64,000 bases of DNA from Pycnopodia helianthoides (lineage: Eukaryota; Echinodermata; Asteroidea; Forcipulatida; Asteriidae): assembly GCA_032158295.1 (NCBI GenBank), contig CM063254.1:1612001-1676000 (forward strand), written 5' to 3'. Position 1 is the stretch's first letter, and each line of letters opens with the position of its first letter. A program made the translations under genes and the position numbers. Shown one piece after another: positions 24,201 through 39,200 of this stretch. The notes below the pieces were generated by a model that was not told the origin of the DNA, ran no database searches, and saw nothing but the letters and a program-made list of their open reading frames with translations.

Positions 24201-27200
24201 TCAAGTTCCCTTTAGAGGTTGCACCCAGTGGGTTGATTTTAATATCAATCCATTGCTTTTTTCTGGTTATCACTTGTGTAGTATTCTTTTTTCAATGCAC
24301 AATGCAGCCGTTTGTAAAATGGGCTATATAAACAATGTTGTGTTGTATTGTATTTTTATTGTATTGTATTGTATTGTATTGTATTGTACTGAACAGAAAG
24401 TTGTCATACTGTATTCCACAATAACAATTACAAATGATGAGTTGATTTATACATGTAAATTATTGACATTTCATGACACAGTGACAGAACGGTGAATCAA
24501 CACTCATACATCAACACTTCTTTCATTGTTACATTCACATTACAAGTACAGCTATAATTATGACAGACTGATGACCAGAGCAATACCAGTATGACAATAA
24601 TTGACAAGGTCATGTGATATAACCGTATGTCAACAACTGTACACAATGATGAGTAGATCAAGAATGCACTTTCATTGTTAGTTTCTTAATCACATCAGTC
24701 AAACTACATGCTAATAGGCCGTAAAACTCAACCATATGGGTCTTGTCATCCAGGGGTTAAACAGCAACATAATTTTAAAAGAGCAAACATTTTCAAAGCT
24801 AGTATTTATCACATTATTGGTTTTTTTTAAGAGTTTTCCTGCAATCACAAAGTCAATTTTTGAAACCTGTATCAATTTGCGTGGTAAAAATCTTGAGAAA
24901 TTGGTAAATTAGATCTTGTTATCATATTCTTTCACTAGAAACTTTCTTCCATAAGAGTTGTGCTTATTTTGAGTTTGCTCAACTATCATTGAAATACAGT
25001 GAATCTTGAGGAACATTGTTCTTAAATAACTCGAGAACATCTGCTACTTTAATCACTGTTTGACCCCCACTCTATTCCCTCAGATGGTTGGCCATATGGT
25101 CTATTCTAACCTCTCGTTGTGGTTTCTGTGATCATTCAATGAAGAGTAAGCAGAAAGAATGTAAAAGGTGTCAAGTTAGAATCACATGCATAAGATTCCA
25201 GTCAATGTTGTTATCATCGAATCTCAGTAGTCTTTAAAATAGGTTTCTTCGTGGCAAGCTTCTCCAAAAACTGTTAGATTTGTTGGGGTGATAGTGACAT
25301 AAACTACCTATCCTAGGATCAATTGTGCCAATTAAGAGCACCGACATTTTGAACATCGATGAAGTAAACACACCATCTCCATTAGCAATTAATCCACAAA
25401 ATGACTAAACATTCAACTTTTCTGAGCCCCCCCCCTCCCCACCCAAAAAGCAAAACAAAAAAAGTGTGAATAAATGACTTGATCTCTCGGCTTATAAGCA
25501 TTTCATTAGCATGGTGCATAGCCTGGCTTTGTTGTTTTATGCGTTAGACAACTTTGCATAGACAAGTGAACTTTAACACTAACAGGTTTGGCTCATGAAC
25601 ACGGAGACTTGAAAGAGGGAATAACAGTTTTTCAAACTGACAAAACTTGGCCTAGAATGAAACAATTCAGTCCAAAGTTATTTCCACTGAATTCCCTTAT
25701 ACAAACATTTCAACCTCTCTCAAAGACTTTAACATTAAGATATTGTGACTTTTTTTTATCATCTAATTGCATCGTACTTAAAGGAACATTACAGAATTGG
25801 TTTTTGCTAACAAAACAGTTGCTGGCAGTATAAGCACTTTATGTAATCCACCATATACATAAACTGACAAACCTGTAGAAGTTTGAGATCGATCGGCCCT
25901 CTGGGTCACGAGAAAATAGCAAAAAAACGATTACACATTTGCATGAAATCATATAGATTCAACAAATGAATAAAACGCTCACTGAGCGATAAACTCCAAT
26001 CGTAAAATTAGTTTATTCATTTCTCATCAAATATGACATTTTAGACAGAAATATTTCAAGGGCTGTTTTCTACTGTCATCATCATTAGACCGTGTAAGTT
26101 TTGTGTAAATCTGTGATCAAAAGTATATTTTACAAGTTTTTTTTCTCACCAATTCTGTAATGTTCCTTTAATTTACTAAGAAATCCCCCAAAGATGAGGT
26201 AAATTATTGCTATGGAAACGGCTTCTTTTGATGTGGGTGGGGGGAGGGGCTGGTTTGGGTGACACGTTTATTTGCATGGACTCACCACAGGGATGTTGGA
26301 CATTGATTTGCCCTTCTCTTTAGAAGACGGGGATATCTGTTCCTTAGAGTGATTCCTCTGATATAAAGCAAGGCATGTCAGTGAAGAAGGAAATATCGAT
26401 TAGTAAGGAAAATGATCCAGATGAATTGTTAGTGTGAGACCAGAGTATCAGGATAGAATGTCCAAAGTCATTCAACCATTCCCTTCATGCAAAGGAAAAA
26501 ATGTTTCAAGAAAGTGTGGTGCAAGATGTATAAATGGGTTAATAATGACTTGTTACCGTGACAACAAACATCAGTCCAATTGTATCTACAAAAGGATTAT
26601 TGTCAAAGGTGTTCGATTGTTGATAGTTGTTACCTAGTTCAGTTCAACTTACAATAATTATTTACAATTAAAATAAACTTAAACAGTTGCACAATGTGTA
26701 AGTCACATTTGGGCTGGCACTCGGTACCAGTAGAAATGGAAACAGATAGTTAGAACATACATACTAGGACGTCAAGACATGAACAAAAGATACATTAGTT
26801 TGATTTGGATCTCCATTGTGACTATGACGTAGTTTTTATAGACCACGGCTCACACCTACAATCCCGGCCAAAATGCTTGGGCTACTTGACAATAAACATA
26901 CCCTCCCCGCTCCCCCGCTCAACGTTGTTAGGAGCCCAGACCGCTCAATGAGAACCAACATTGAACGGGGGCCAGGGGTGGGGGCCCAACGAGATATGGC
27001 CGGGATTGTAGCTGCACTGCATCTGTCATAGACCTTATTCATGATGTGGTCATCTTTGTCCCTGCCTACACTGTGATAGCTCCTATTCTCATTTCATATA
27101 AAGGAACCAGACTAATTGCCTTCCAACCTCAGTTTGGTTTTCATGGGAGTGAATGTCAACGGAAGCCGCATGGCTTGAAAATAAACACCATTGACTCCTA

Positions 27201-30200
27201 AAATGTGGTCACTTTTTAAAAATTTGCCTGAAGTCTGAAAAAACTGATCATCTAAAAACCAGCTCAAACATGGGATGACTCAACTACAAAGCCCTCTCCG
27301 CTATCATGCCTTAAGCCTTATACTGCTGCTCAAATGTCCTAAGCTCTTCAAAGTTTTGCTATTCAGAATCGGGTTACCAGTTAAAACACTAAGGGCAAGT
27401 TCACGTTGGCGACTAGAGTGACTAGACTAACCAGAAACAGTGTGACAGTGTGTGACGTAGCTCTCAAATTGACCAGATCGACCATGCTCCAGTGCATGGT
27501 CCAGCTAATCAATCTCCCTGTGCTCTATGGTTTCTGGTAAGTCTAGTCACTCTAGCCACCCACCCGAACTTGCTCTAGGTTATGTACATTATTGGTGACC
27601 TTTTCTTATCAAATCAAATGGTACACTTCTTAACAGCTCAAAGAAATTAAGCTATGACACTGTCCACTCAAGAATGAAAGACACTTAATTTTAACCCTTC
27701 ACTGAGGGGAAACTATGGCTTATTGGTATGGGTAGACCTACAAAGGGCATAGATACCAGTCAATGTTGTTATCATCAAATCTCAGTGGTCTTTAAAATAG
27801 GTTTCTTCGTGGCAAGCTTCTCCAAAAACTGTTAGATTTGTTGGGGGTGATAGTGACATAAACTACCTACCCTAGGGTCAAGGATTGTGCCAATTAAAAA
27901 CACCAACATTTTGAACACTGATGAAGTAATAATCTAATAAAAGAAGGAAATCTTTTGGTTTTCAGAGAATGAGTTATAGTAATTTTTACTACAGGTTCAA
28001 GTTGAGAAATGAAAATATTTATCCTCAATACAATTTGACCACCTGAAAGAGTTTTGTTAAAAAAAAAAAAAACCTGCTGAATTCGTCATTTTATATTTTG
28101 CAGTTCAACGCGAGATTTAAACTCAAGTCTTAAAAGCATCTGCAAATGCACTAAAATCTGCTTGCAGGCAACACTTTCCCATGATGCATCATCCCGGTGC
28201 TGGTTGCCAACAGATCATAACTTACTTGAACCCCTTTAGTTTTTCTCATCTCTCCGTGTCCTTTTACCTTTTGCTGAACGACGCTTGGCAAAGAGCGCCC
28301 TCTGGTGATTCTGAGCATACGTAGTTCATCCTCTGATGAGCCCATCCTGGAGAAGTCCACATCACTGGCGTAGCCGTTGGGGCTCTGGAAGCCAGGGGGG
28401 CTCTGGAATCCAGGGGGGCTCTGGTATCCGATACTGAACAGGACTGAGATAACCGGGAGGACTTAGGCAACCTCCTGGACTACGATATCCATCTGATAAA
28501 CCTGACAGCAATAAAATAAGTTACACATATTATTATTATTATTTTTTTAAATTTATTTATTGATAACCAACAGCGGTTAGCCGCCACTAACAGGTATCAT
28601 CAAAATAAGAAATAAGAAAGCACTGAAAACATTCAATAAAATAAATATATAAATGTTTAAGAAAAACCATTAAAAAAGTAAAAAATATATAACGATGTAC
28701 AAATTATATATAATAAAAATAAATAAACATGAAGCCTAAGTGATTCAATAATATGCAAAACAACCTTTAAATGACCTAAGTACGAGAAGATTATTAGTTA
28801 TCACACAGTGGAATACCAACAAATATAGTGCTTCTGCACAAAGTTTATTAGACCAGTAGACCAATGTCATTTTCTATAGCCTGCCCGACACACTATTTTC
28901 CTCTTGTATAGAACTCCCCCCCCCCCAAAAAAAAATCCTCAAAAGAATTCCTGAGGTTCCAAGCACACAATGAAGACACAATAGGGGGGGGGGGGGTACC
29001 CTCTGCCCCATATTGAGCACCAATTGTCATTTTCTTGCAGTTAAGGAACTTACCATCATTGAACCAGCTTGGAGGACCACTTCTTGAACTCAGAGGCAGG
29101 GAACTAGACTTCCTGTATGCATCAGTCTATATCACAAACAGATCAGCTTTAGTATGGTGTGTGAATTATTAGAAATCTATTCACAATGATTGCTTAATGC
29201 AATGTCCAATTCAAACTTGAATGCCTTATCAACATTCCATAACAAAATGTTAACAATGCTGAACTGTTGTAAGTACAATTTACTGTTAAAAACCTGCTGA
29301 GACAATCGCAATGATGTTTGGAAAGATACTATATGTTTATGGAGAATTGTAAAAAGCAAATATCAACATATCAACAATGAACGACAAAACTTGAACATGA
29401 GTATATACTCACTAGGCTCATGTTGCGCATGTTGGCTGGCAAAGTGAAACTCCTCTCTGTGAAGGAATAATATAAATATGTTACAATGTGCTTTGGTCAC
29501 CTTCACTGTGAATTAATTCTGGGTATCCTTGAGGGAAACATTTGTATAATTATGACGGCACTTGTTGCATGTAATTCTCTAATAACGCAAACTTCCATGC
29601 ATTAACCACCATCATAGAGCAGCCATTTTGTCTTTCTTCCATTTAAATTGATGGCCCTTTTCGAAACCATGGCTTGGGCTTAGGCTGTGGCTTAGGCTGT
29701 GGCTTAGGCTCTGTCAGTCATTTTGATAGTGTACACTTTCAGTAAGGGACTTCAAACAGGCAGATGGTGCCTGAGCCGGAGCCACAAGCCCAGCCGTGGT
29801 TTCAACAAGGGCCTATAGTAACCAAACCAAGGCTGGAAGTAAAAAATAGTCTGGTCCCTTCATGTAGAGTGAATGACAGTATTCATGCATTCTACATACA
29901 GGACACTTGACAAAGATGGCTGCAGCATGAAACGGTCTACTAATGCACAATATTCAAGGTTAGACAAATCTATTAGTTTGTTATCAACAAGTAACATGTT
30001 ATTGAGATCAATAGTTTATCTAGTAATCTAGTTGTCATCATTTGATTTATTGATTTTTTTTCTATTTGGACGGTAAAGGAGTTGGATTGGAGGAACTTTA
30101 CCTGCATTTTTGAAGTATTAAAGAAACCACATAATCATTATATGTGCGCCCAATTTTGTCACTGCCAAGTTGGCCCATAATGCTTTGTGAAATCAAACAT

Positions 30201-33200
30201 CCTGATAGATTTTCTCACAGCATTGACAACAAATCCAAGACAAAGTCTACAAATATCTCTTTAGTGTTATCTGTTCAAGTCTTCTCGTTGGGGTTTCATT
30301 GATTGACATTATGATGTAGACTCCAAATGGTTAGCAAAACCCAGTGGTCCACATGGCTAGCACACTCAGCCCAAACACGGTTAGGAACAAGTGCCTACCA
30401 TGGAGGGGAAAATCCCCTCACTCAAACCACAGTGTTAAAGCATTTACTATCATGATGGTAAGTTCTGTGTGCAGAACATAAGTCTTTTTGTTCAGTGAAA
30501 ACAAATACGTATTGAGAATAACTACATACGTACTTTAATTCTAATTCTGACCCACGCCAATGTATGACTATATAGCACTGAATACCCAATACTTTTTTCA
30601 ATTCCTGCAAGAAAATATTGTCTAACACCCAAAGAGGGAATTAAAACCGAGACCTGCATTTCAGAGCATGTCTGACAATGATTGAAGGCAGTGCATTATA
30701 ATCATACGTCTGGGAAAGGTATAACTAAAACTACTTGTATTATCTGCAATGCAAGAATTACATCAAATACAGGCCTGGAATTACACATAGCCATGGCCTC
30801 CGTTGTCCTGCTCTTGGCCTTGGTGCCCCTTCAAAACTTTCCCATAGACTTTAAGATTTTCCAATGGAAGTGCCCTTTGCAAAGTGAAAATGGCCTTGCC
30901 CTCTCAAAGATGAAATTCCAGGCCTGCAAATACATACACTTTCCATAACAACACAACGAATGAATAAAACGTGTCATGGCAAGTACAGTAATTAATGGAT
31001 GAGACATCATCATGACATTGGCAGTTGATGACACCATCTACACTGTGCTGAATGAAACAAGAAGTCACATGATCATCATGTAAATGAGAAATAAATATGA
31101 TATGTACATCATGGTAAAATGCAGAAACATGGTCTGTGCTAAATGAGCACACTGACTATGAAGACACATCCTGTTACTCTACATCAACAATGAATTCTCT
31201 TATTTCAAGCACAACAAACTGGCAGCCTTCATACACATATCAGTAGCCCAAAGCTATACCCCCATCTTAACCCTCCTACTGTCAGTGACTCTTGGCAACA
31301 TTTTCCAGTGAGTTGACCAACCATTTGAAACCATTCGACTGCCAAGGTTGTGTACGGTGGCACAATTGTGCACAGAACTAACTGTGTACTGTGTACATGC
31401 ATTCCCTCATGGTATCATATTGCGAATGGCATAGTTTAAAACCACAGTGAATGGTATTGAATAGTCAGACAGCAAGAGGGTTAATAATAATATAATATTA
31501 TGACGTATTTGTATAGCGCCTACTGCAGGCCAGCCTCTAAGCGCTTAACATTCAGTATTTTCCTGCAAGGTATTGTGGAACTACGTTTTGAAGTATTAGA
31601 CTTGTTCCTTTACATTGCACCTTGTAATGGTTCACAAGGTACTGTGGCACAATATGCTGCCAATCAAACCAGCCGTCGATTTCACCAAACTCTTCCTAAC
31701 TTAGGATTAATCTTAGGACTTAGGACGAGTTAAGTTTCGTATCCATAGACATTAGGACACATTGAACCCATCCTAAGTTAGGACGAGTTACTCATCCTAA
31801 CTCGAGATAGGATTAATCCTAGCGCTTCATGAAATTGGCTGCAGGTACACCGGGGCGAACTCCTTCTCTTTTCGATAAGTGCACTGGGTTCTTTTACGTG
31901 CATTACACAACACACGGGACCAACGGCTTTACGTCCCGTTCGAAGGACGCAGCAATAATGGTTAAGTGTCTTGCTTAAGGACACAAGTGTCACGACCAGG
32001 ACTCGAACCCACACTCTGCTGAACAGAAACACCAGGGCTTGAGTGCGGTGCTCTTATCCGCTCGGCCACGACATGCCATCATGAAGTAAGCCAAGTCCTA
32101 AAGACAGTACGGAAACTGATTTGGTAGAAACAAAAAAAACCTAAAGCATGCACATGTCTTCCCATTAATGTAGAGATGACAACCCGAACTTGAACAAACA
32201 AAACAACTAATAATGAAAAACACAATGTTGGATCAAGGGGCTGTTATCAACTCATGCAATCAAAACTGAAGTCAGTCAAGCAAGGCATTTGTTATTCACA
32301 ATAATTATCAAAATCAATCAATTTCATTTAGAATATGGTAATGTGTCTAACAAACAGCACTATTCTCCAAAACATACAAACTTGTTTTCAAGTTTCCTTA
32401 CTAATCAATCTCTAAGATAAATGTTGCAAGAGCTCAGTATCATCTACACTGTATTAAAGCACATCAACAAAATGCAAACTTGGCATCAAAACAGGGCAAA
32501 ATGTGAGAACAGTATGGCGGCAACCTATCACCCAACGATTGTGACATCAATATCCCTTACATTGGCCTTCGCATTGAGTACCAGCCAAAATACCACATAA
32601 TGAATACTGCCTGTGACTGGTACTCACTGCTCAGCTAGCTTTTGCTAAAAAGATAAGCCTGCTATGCATTTTTCCTCCTTAGCAGCTGCATAAAATTTAT
32701 TATGATTCAACTAATTAACCTGTATTAATCATTCTCCTGAAGACGATCAGAGCATACTGATCGAAACGTTGAGACGTTAACTACCGGTTCTTTTCAGAAC
32801 CAACAATTACTCAAAAGAGATTTTAACATGGTCTTAGTAATTAACCTGTATTAATTGCTAAGCAAATGTCATATCACAACACAAATTGCTATGGTGATAG
32901 AAAACGTCTTAGAAAGAGTTTTTTTTAAATCAGCCCAAAGACTGTACTTAATTCTAGGCCTACTACAATAGTTGACCTATTTGTCGATGCCAACTATGTC
33001 CCTACACTATCATACATGTAGTATTAAAATCTTGTCCTGACGGTTGAATCTAACTGGCACTGATCATTTGAAAGGTGTTTCTTGTTTTAATTCCCTTTTC
33101 TTTTTTTCTTTTTTTTCATTACAAGTATTTCATTTCTGTTATGTTTTGTTTTATTACTTGACTCTCTCTTGTGCACTTTGTTTCATATTTTTCTCTTTGA

Positions 33201-36200
33201 GTTCACTGCACATCGAGTGCTATTAGTCTGGTCCATTGAAATAACAATAAAAATAGTAATAATAACAATAATGACGATAACTATAACAGTAGTAGTTAAA
33301 ATAGTACTTAAAAACACAGGCTGCCAGGATTTTTTCAAATGATATCAGTTATGACTAAAGAGGAGTTGAAACACTACAGGCAGTGAAGTCAGTACAGTCA
33401 GTGGAAATTTGTTATGCCATGGAATCTCCATAAGCTGACTATACATTTCAGATAAATTGGTGTAAATTTGAGTGTACTTTTCTAGCAATAAATGACTACT
33501 GTAAAGCTAATGTGCCTTGTCCCTTTCTTACAGTAAGCAGAACTATAAACTACCAATTCTACAAAGGGACAGTCTTGATTTGGCTGAAAGTATGCACAAG
33601 CATTGAAGATCGCTCTACAAATAAGCACTGCATTGTATGATAGTGGCTTCTTACATCGCGCTCATATCCGTCACTCAGTGACGCTCAAGGTGCTTCAACA
33701 TTCAGTATTTTTCTGCGAGGTATTGTGGAGCTACATTTTGAAGTATTAGACCTGGTCCTTTACATAGCACCGTGTAATGGTTTACAAGGTGCTGTGGCAC
33801 AATATGCAGCCAATCAAACCAGGAACACCCCCATTGGTTCTCTAGGCTTACAAGGCTAGGCTTAAGAGAGAATGATATATAAGCTTGGGCGATACCACGA
33901 TATTATCGAATATCGCGATACTAGTTCTGAAACGATTACGATATCGGGTCACGTTTTTTTTAATCGTGATATCGGTAAATCGCGATATCGTTAAGTATCG
34001 CGATGTATTTCCTGGCCGAGACGATCTTGCAACAATAAATCTCCTTGTCGAGACGATATTTCAACAATAAATCTCCTTTTCGAGACGATTTGCTGCAACA
34101 AAGAGTTGGAAGTCACAGACCGCAACCGCAAGGTTCCCAAACAGATCCGATCCGACGGGGTTTAGTCTTCGGAAAAAAACCAACATCAAAGCCTTAGCGG
34201 TCAGGCGGTCTCACACAGACGGGTGTTATCACTTGCAATATCACGTGCGTGTTGCGGACGTGCGAGTAGTGTGATCTAATTAGCTATGCACACATAAAGA
34301 ACAGTCTGTCATGCGCAGTTAAAACATTAAATGTGTGTAAGTAATAGGCCCAGGTTTTCATACCATAGGTTTAGAGTAAAACCCGAAGAATAGGTGATTG
34401 GAACAACGATATAAATGTTAGGTCAATCATAGCCAAAACTCACACCGTGAGATTTGTAGTAAATTGACGTCATAAAAAAATAATCGCGATTATATCGAAT
34501 ATCGCGATATATTCTTGACGATATATCGTGGCTGAGAAAAAGCGATATCGCCCAAGCTTAATGATATAAGATAAAAAAACCTGTCTGTTTCACTTTGATA
34601 CATGTATTGGGAATGTATGATTGTACAATGACAACTATACAGAGATGAATAGGATTCTAGAATAATATATGCTCTTATCATGGTACCTTCCATTACAGGG
34701 TCACCATTACGAAGAACAGAAAAATATTGCACAACTTTTTTGCAGATCTTGTATTTGACAAGTTTAAGCACATTTTATTGTTTGCTGACAAAGAGCTGGA
34801 TTAGTGACTTAAAAATAAATATAAAATTAAATTCCATCATTAGTTTTCAATTTGTTGTTCATAAAAGAGCACAATTAAAAAATAGAGGCCGTGATTTGGT
34901 GGTTTATATGATGTAACATTATTTTAACATTCACAAAAAGCTCTAAAAGTATGAGACACCAGTGATTTGGAGAAAGTACACCATGTCATGATTTCTTTTT
35001 GGAAGGTGTTGGTGGCTCTGAAAAGAGCCAATTGGTTTATTCTCAATGATAGCATCCTGTATACATCATCAGGTGACTGATGGCATGTACAGTGCAATAG
35101 CTAGTTCATGATAAAGGATCGTCTAAAGTACAAGAGTCTTGTACTTGAAGTTTGTGTTTATGGTGTGTTTCTTGAATTCTAGATGACCAGAATGAATCTA
35201 CTCTTTCGAAAAACTAATGTTGTCAAAGCCATGTCCCTTGTACCAAAGCAAAGTTTGTAAATAATTCAGGAAAGCTTAAACCTAAACCAAAACGCAACTC
35301 TGACTGTGTGTGACATCTCTGCAAACTACGACAACAATCATGTCTCAGTAATCATGAAGTGAATGTACAACAGAATCCAACCGCCATGATATTATTACAC
35401 TTCAATGTCTTCTGTTCTACTTGGTATGCAGTTCACATGCATTGTAATATGTAAAATGTTAAACTACTGTTAACTCAAACTGATAGACTTCCTGTACCAC
35501 TTGGCAGATTTACAGCTACAAAAGTGACACACAAATTCATTCTTCAAGAATGGGTTTTTAAAAAAGAAACTCATTACAAGTTTGGCTAGAAATCAAAATG
35601 AGTTCTGGCATAGACACAAGTGTTATCTTAATTTTTTGTTTTAAAGAAACTAAAGTGAAGTGGTGTCCAACAGCTCATATATCAGTTACAATGGGGAAAA
35701 ATGCAAAGTTTTTTATTTTCAGTACTTGATTATTCAACTGAAAGCCAATTCTGAAAACAGGTAATAATCACTCAAATTGATCGGCAACACCTTTAAAGCG
35801 TTATGAGTCAATCAATTTGTAGCATGCTCATGAGACATGTTGCCTCATTGTCATCATCAATGTGTATCTTACAAGGTATCAACCTGGATCTACACATTGA
35901 GACTCAGATTAAAACTTTTAAAAAACGGGTGTCCAAATAGTTTTCTTGAAATACTTTTACAATAACAAAGGGGTGTCAAAAGGGCACCCGAGGGAATTGC
36001 CTCTGGCTAACCCCATTTTGATAGAATGACTAAAAGTGTGTCATTGGGCAAGTTCGGGTTGGCGACTAGAGTGACTAGACTAACCAGAAACAGTGTGACA
36101 GTGTGTGACGTAGCTCTCGAATTGACTAGATCGACCATTCTCCCGTGCACGGTTGAGCTAGTCAATCTCCCTGTGCTCTATGGTTTCTGGTAAGCCTAGT

Positions 36201-39200
36201 CACTCTAGTCGCCCACCCAAACTTACTCTCATTGTTGCCAAGTTGGTACAGTCAGTCTTAGGTGCAGCAGCAGCAATAACTAATGCACTCAATGAGCATG
36301 CCTTGATGATACAACTTAGTACTGCAGTCACCTGAATACGCAGGCCTGTGTCGTCTTCGCTCTCGTAAGCGAAGTGGTGCTGTACACATAGAACAGATGG
36401 TTCAAAAATATACATTCAGTGGATCAACTACGGTACCTGTCAAAACTCAACAGTTTTCAACTTGGGCAATTGATAGCATATTTAAAGCATTGCAACTTCA
36501 ATTCCTAAAATACATCATTTTGCAGCAGAGTGGACAATTATCAAACGCTTCTGATTTTAGATTTGCCCTTTTTATGATATCAAAGAAGAAGAAAAATTAC
36601 AAGTAAATCTCTTATTGAGTTTACAAAATCTATCAACTTTCAACAACAACATTTCCAGAAAAATCAGAGATTTCTCAAGCTAAATGTGTTTTTACAGTTT
36701 TCTTTAAAACAGCCAAATAAAGCTTTTATGCACAAAAATATTCTGCGCAAAAAAAATTGCTTCCCAACAAAAATGGGCTACCAGCTAAAATATCATACAA
36801 CACACATTGCTTGTGACTGGCTCCCTGTCAAGACTTGCTTAGCAAATAAATTGATTTACATCTCTGCTAAAACATCTTATAAAATTGGACATTGGCGGCA
36901 AATGATGATGATCATGAACTAACAAAGCTAAAACATCATCAAGTAAAGAATGGAAGATCTTAGACCTTTGATGAGTGTTTGCATGTTTAGGGGATAAACA
37001 AGGAACAATGCTGGAAGCCCACTGTTCATACAATTTCAGAGAAAAAAATATCCACAACTAAAAAAAATCACTCGCAAATATCTTAATTCAGTTTTTGCCT
37101 TTGAAAATAAATAAAACACAGAAATGCCAAAATGATTTTTGAATGCACGAGTTTGTCAGTGGTCTGCTGTAATTGTTACTTTTAAATGTCTACTTCAAAC
37201 CAAGTAGGTAGTTATAGGTCATGAAAGAGCTAAGTGTGTCATGAACTTCTTCATGAACAACACCTTATGTTATCATTACAGGTGCCAGGTTTTTTTAATG
37301 GATGACTTTGCTGCGATGGTTGATGTTGTCAAACATCACCGATTACCACAACTAGGAGAGACAAACATACCTGCATTCGCTGATGATGCATATCTCGTCG
37401 ATATCGGAGGTTCTTTCTTGGCCGAGGGTGTCCTGGATGCACTACGAGGGTCTAGATTATCCAACTTAGTCTTAGACAATTCCTCCTTCAGTATCTCCTT
37501 GCCCAACGCTGATGGCATCTTGTCAACCTCATCTTTCATCTCATTCTCCTCTTTTCTCTCGTTAGCGTCAAGGTCTAAATCTCCTGAGATTTTTTGAAAG
37601 GGTTTGTTTTTAAAACGTTTTATTGAAATGAAGCAGAATTTTGAAACACAGCTACAAAAATTCTTAAGGTAAACTGTGAACTTAGTTTTCTTTCTCTGTT
37701 AACATATTAAGTGCTGAATTTATGTACAAGCGCTGTAACAGAGAGATCAGTCACCAAAAGTATGCTGGCATACAAGTAGGTAAATAGGATTATGCCTACA
37801 AAAACGCCAACCGTGAGCACTGCTTTGTCACATGGTAAGTACACGTGGCTCCACAAAAATAGACCTTTATCTTACCATGTCCATCTTTGTCAGGATCCTT
37901 GAGTACACAGTGATAAACCAAAATTCTAATGGCATTCCACACAAAAGGGACCAGACTATTCTGTCATGTCCGAATTGGCGCCTATGGCTGTTGCTAAGGG
38001 TGTTGCTAAGAGCAGCCTATGCTTCATTGCATGTTACCATGGTGATCAAGCCACAGCCACAGCCACTAATTAGGAAACGGCCTCAGTTTGCTTGAACACA
38101 TTGAGTTGTGTATGGATGATAACCAATTAGGCTGAATCATAATGAAGTGCTATTGCCTTTTTTTTTGAGATATCGCCTAACTAACAAGGCCGGACGGCCA
38201 CTTCAAGATGAGGGCTACACTTCACTGATTCGGGGCTGTCGACCCAAATCAACTATCACCCAGGGGCACATTGCCACCTACTCCTGTTGCTGAAACAGGG
38301 TTAACCCCTTCACAGTCCATTAGGATGTCGGCATGGGTATCATCCAGGCTGTTAGAGCAGAATGCACTACCCTCCCATTTTTTACGAAGCAACTACGGTT
38401 AAGTGCCTTGCTCAAGGGCACTAGTGTCTTGACCGTGATTCGAACCCACACTCTGCTTCTGACAACACCAGAGCTTGGGTCCAGTGCACTAGACCGCTCG
38501 GCCATGACACGCCACATTCGCCACGGCTGCATTTATGGTATCACAGAAAGACAACTTTTTTCAATGTTTTCATTTGAAAGTATTCATTTATCATTCCTTC
38601 AAACTAAAAGAAAAATTACAATCTACTTCTAAGACAAAAACGGCATTTTCATGAACGAAGCCATTGGTGTTTATCCCTCACCTACAGACTTGCTCCACCA
38701 TCGTTTAATAGTAGGCGGGAACGGGGGACCAGGCCAGTCTTCTCTCTCTACTTTCAGGGGCTCATTAGGTGGCGGCTTCTTGGCAGCCGGGAACTTGGAT
38801 TCCTTGATGAGGTTTACGGATAGTTCCTCATCCTTCACTGGTTTCGGTTTAGGCATGAGGCTCTCAAAAGCACTCTTAGGTCTAGGTCGACCATAACGTC
38901 CTGCAAAATATCCAGCAGAGAGATTAAACTTTATATCACAATCAAATCTGTCAAAAAAATGCAATCAAATAACTGGGACTCTATCATGAAGTATTGATAA
39001 TCGCTTATTGTTTTGATTTTTGTGTGTGTTGGGGAAGTCACCAACTGAATTTACTTTTACAATAAAACAAATCATATTTTATTTTAAACAGTTAAGCCTT
39101 GTTTTCATCCTCTGCAGTGATTGGTAAAGGGCATATTAGACTCAGTATATGGACTAAATTTTAAGAAACCAACAAGTAAGTTTCTCCACTGACAAAAATG

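Noticed and set aside
37241..37597. Plus-strand 118-codon open frame
   Set aside because: Shadow of the abLIM exon on the minus strand, which has the splice sites and family match.
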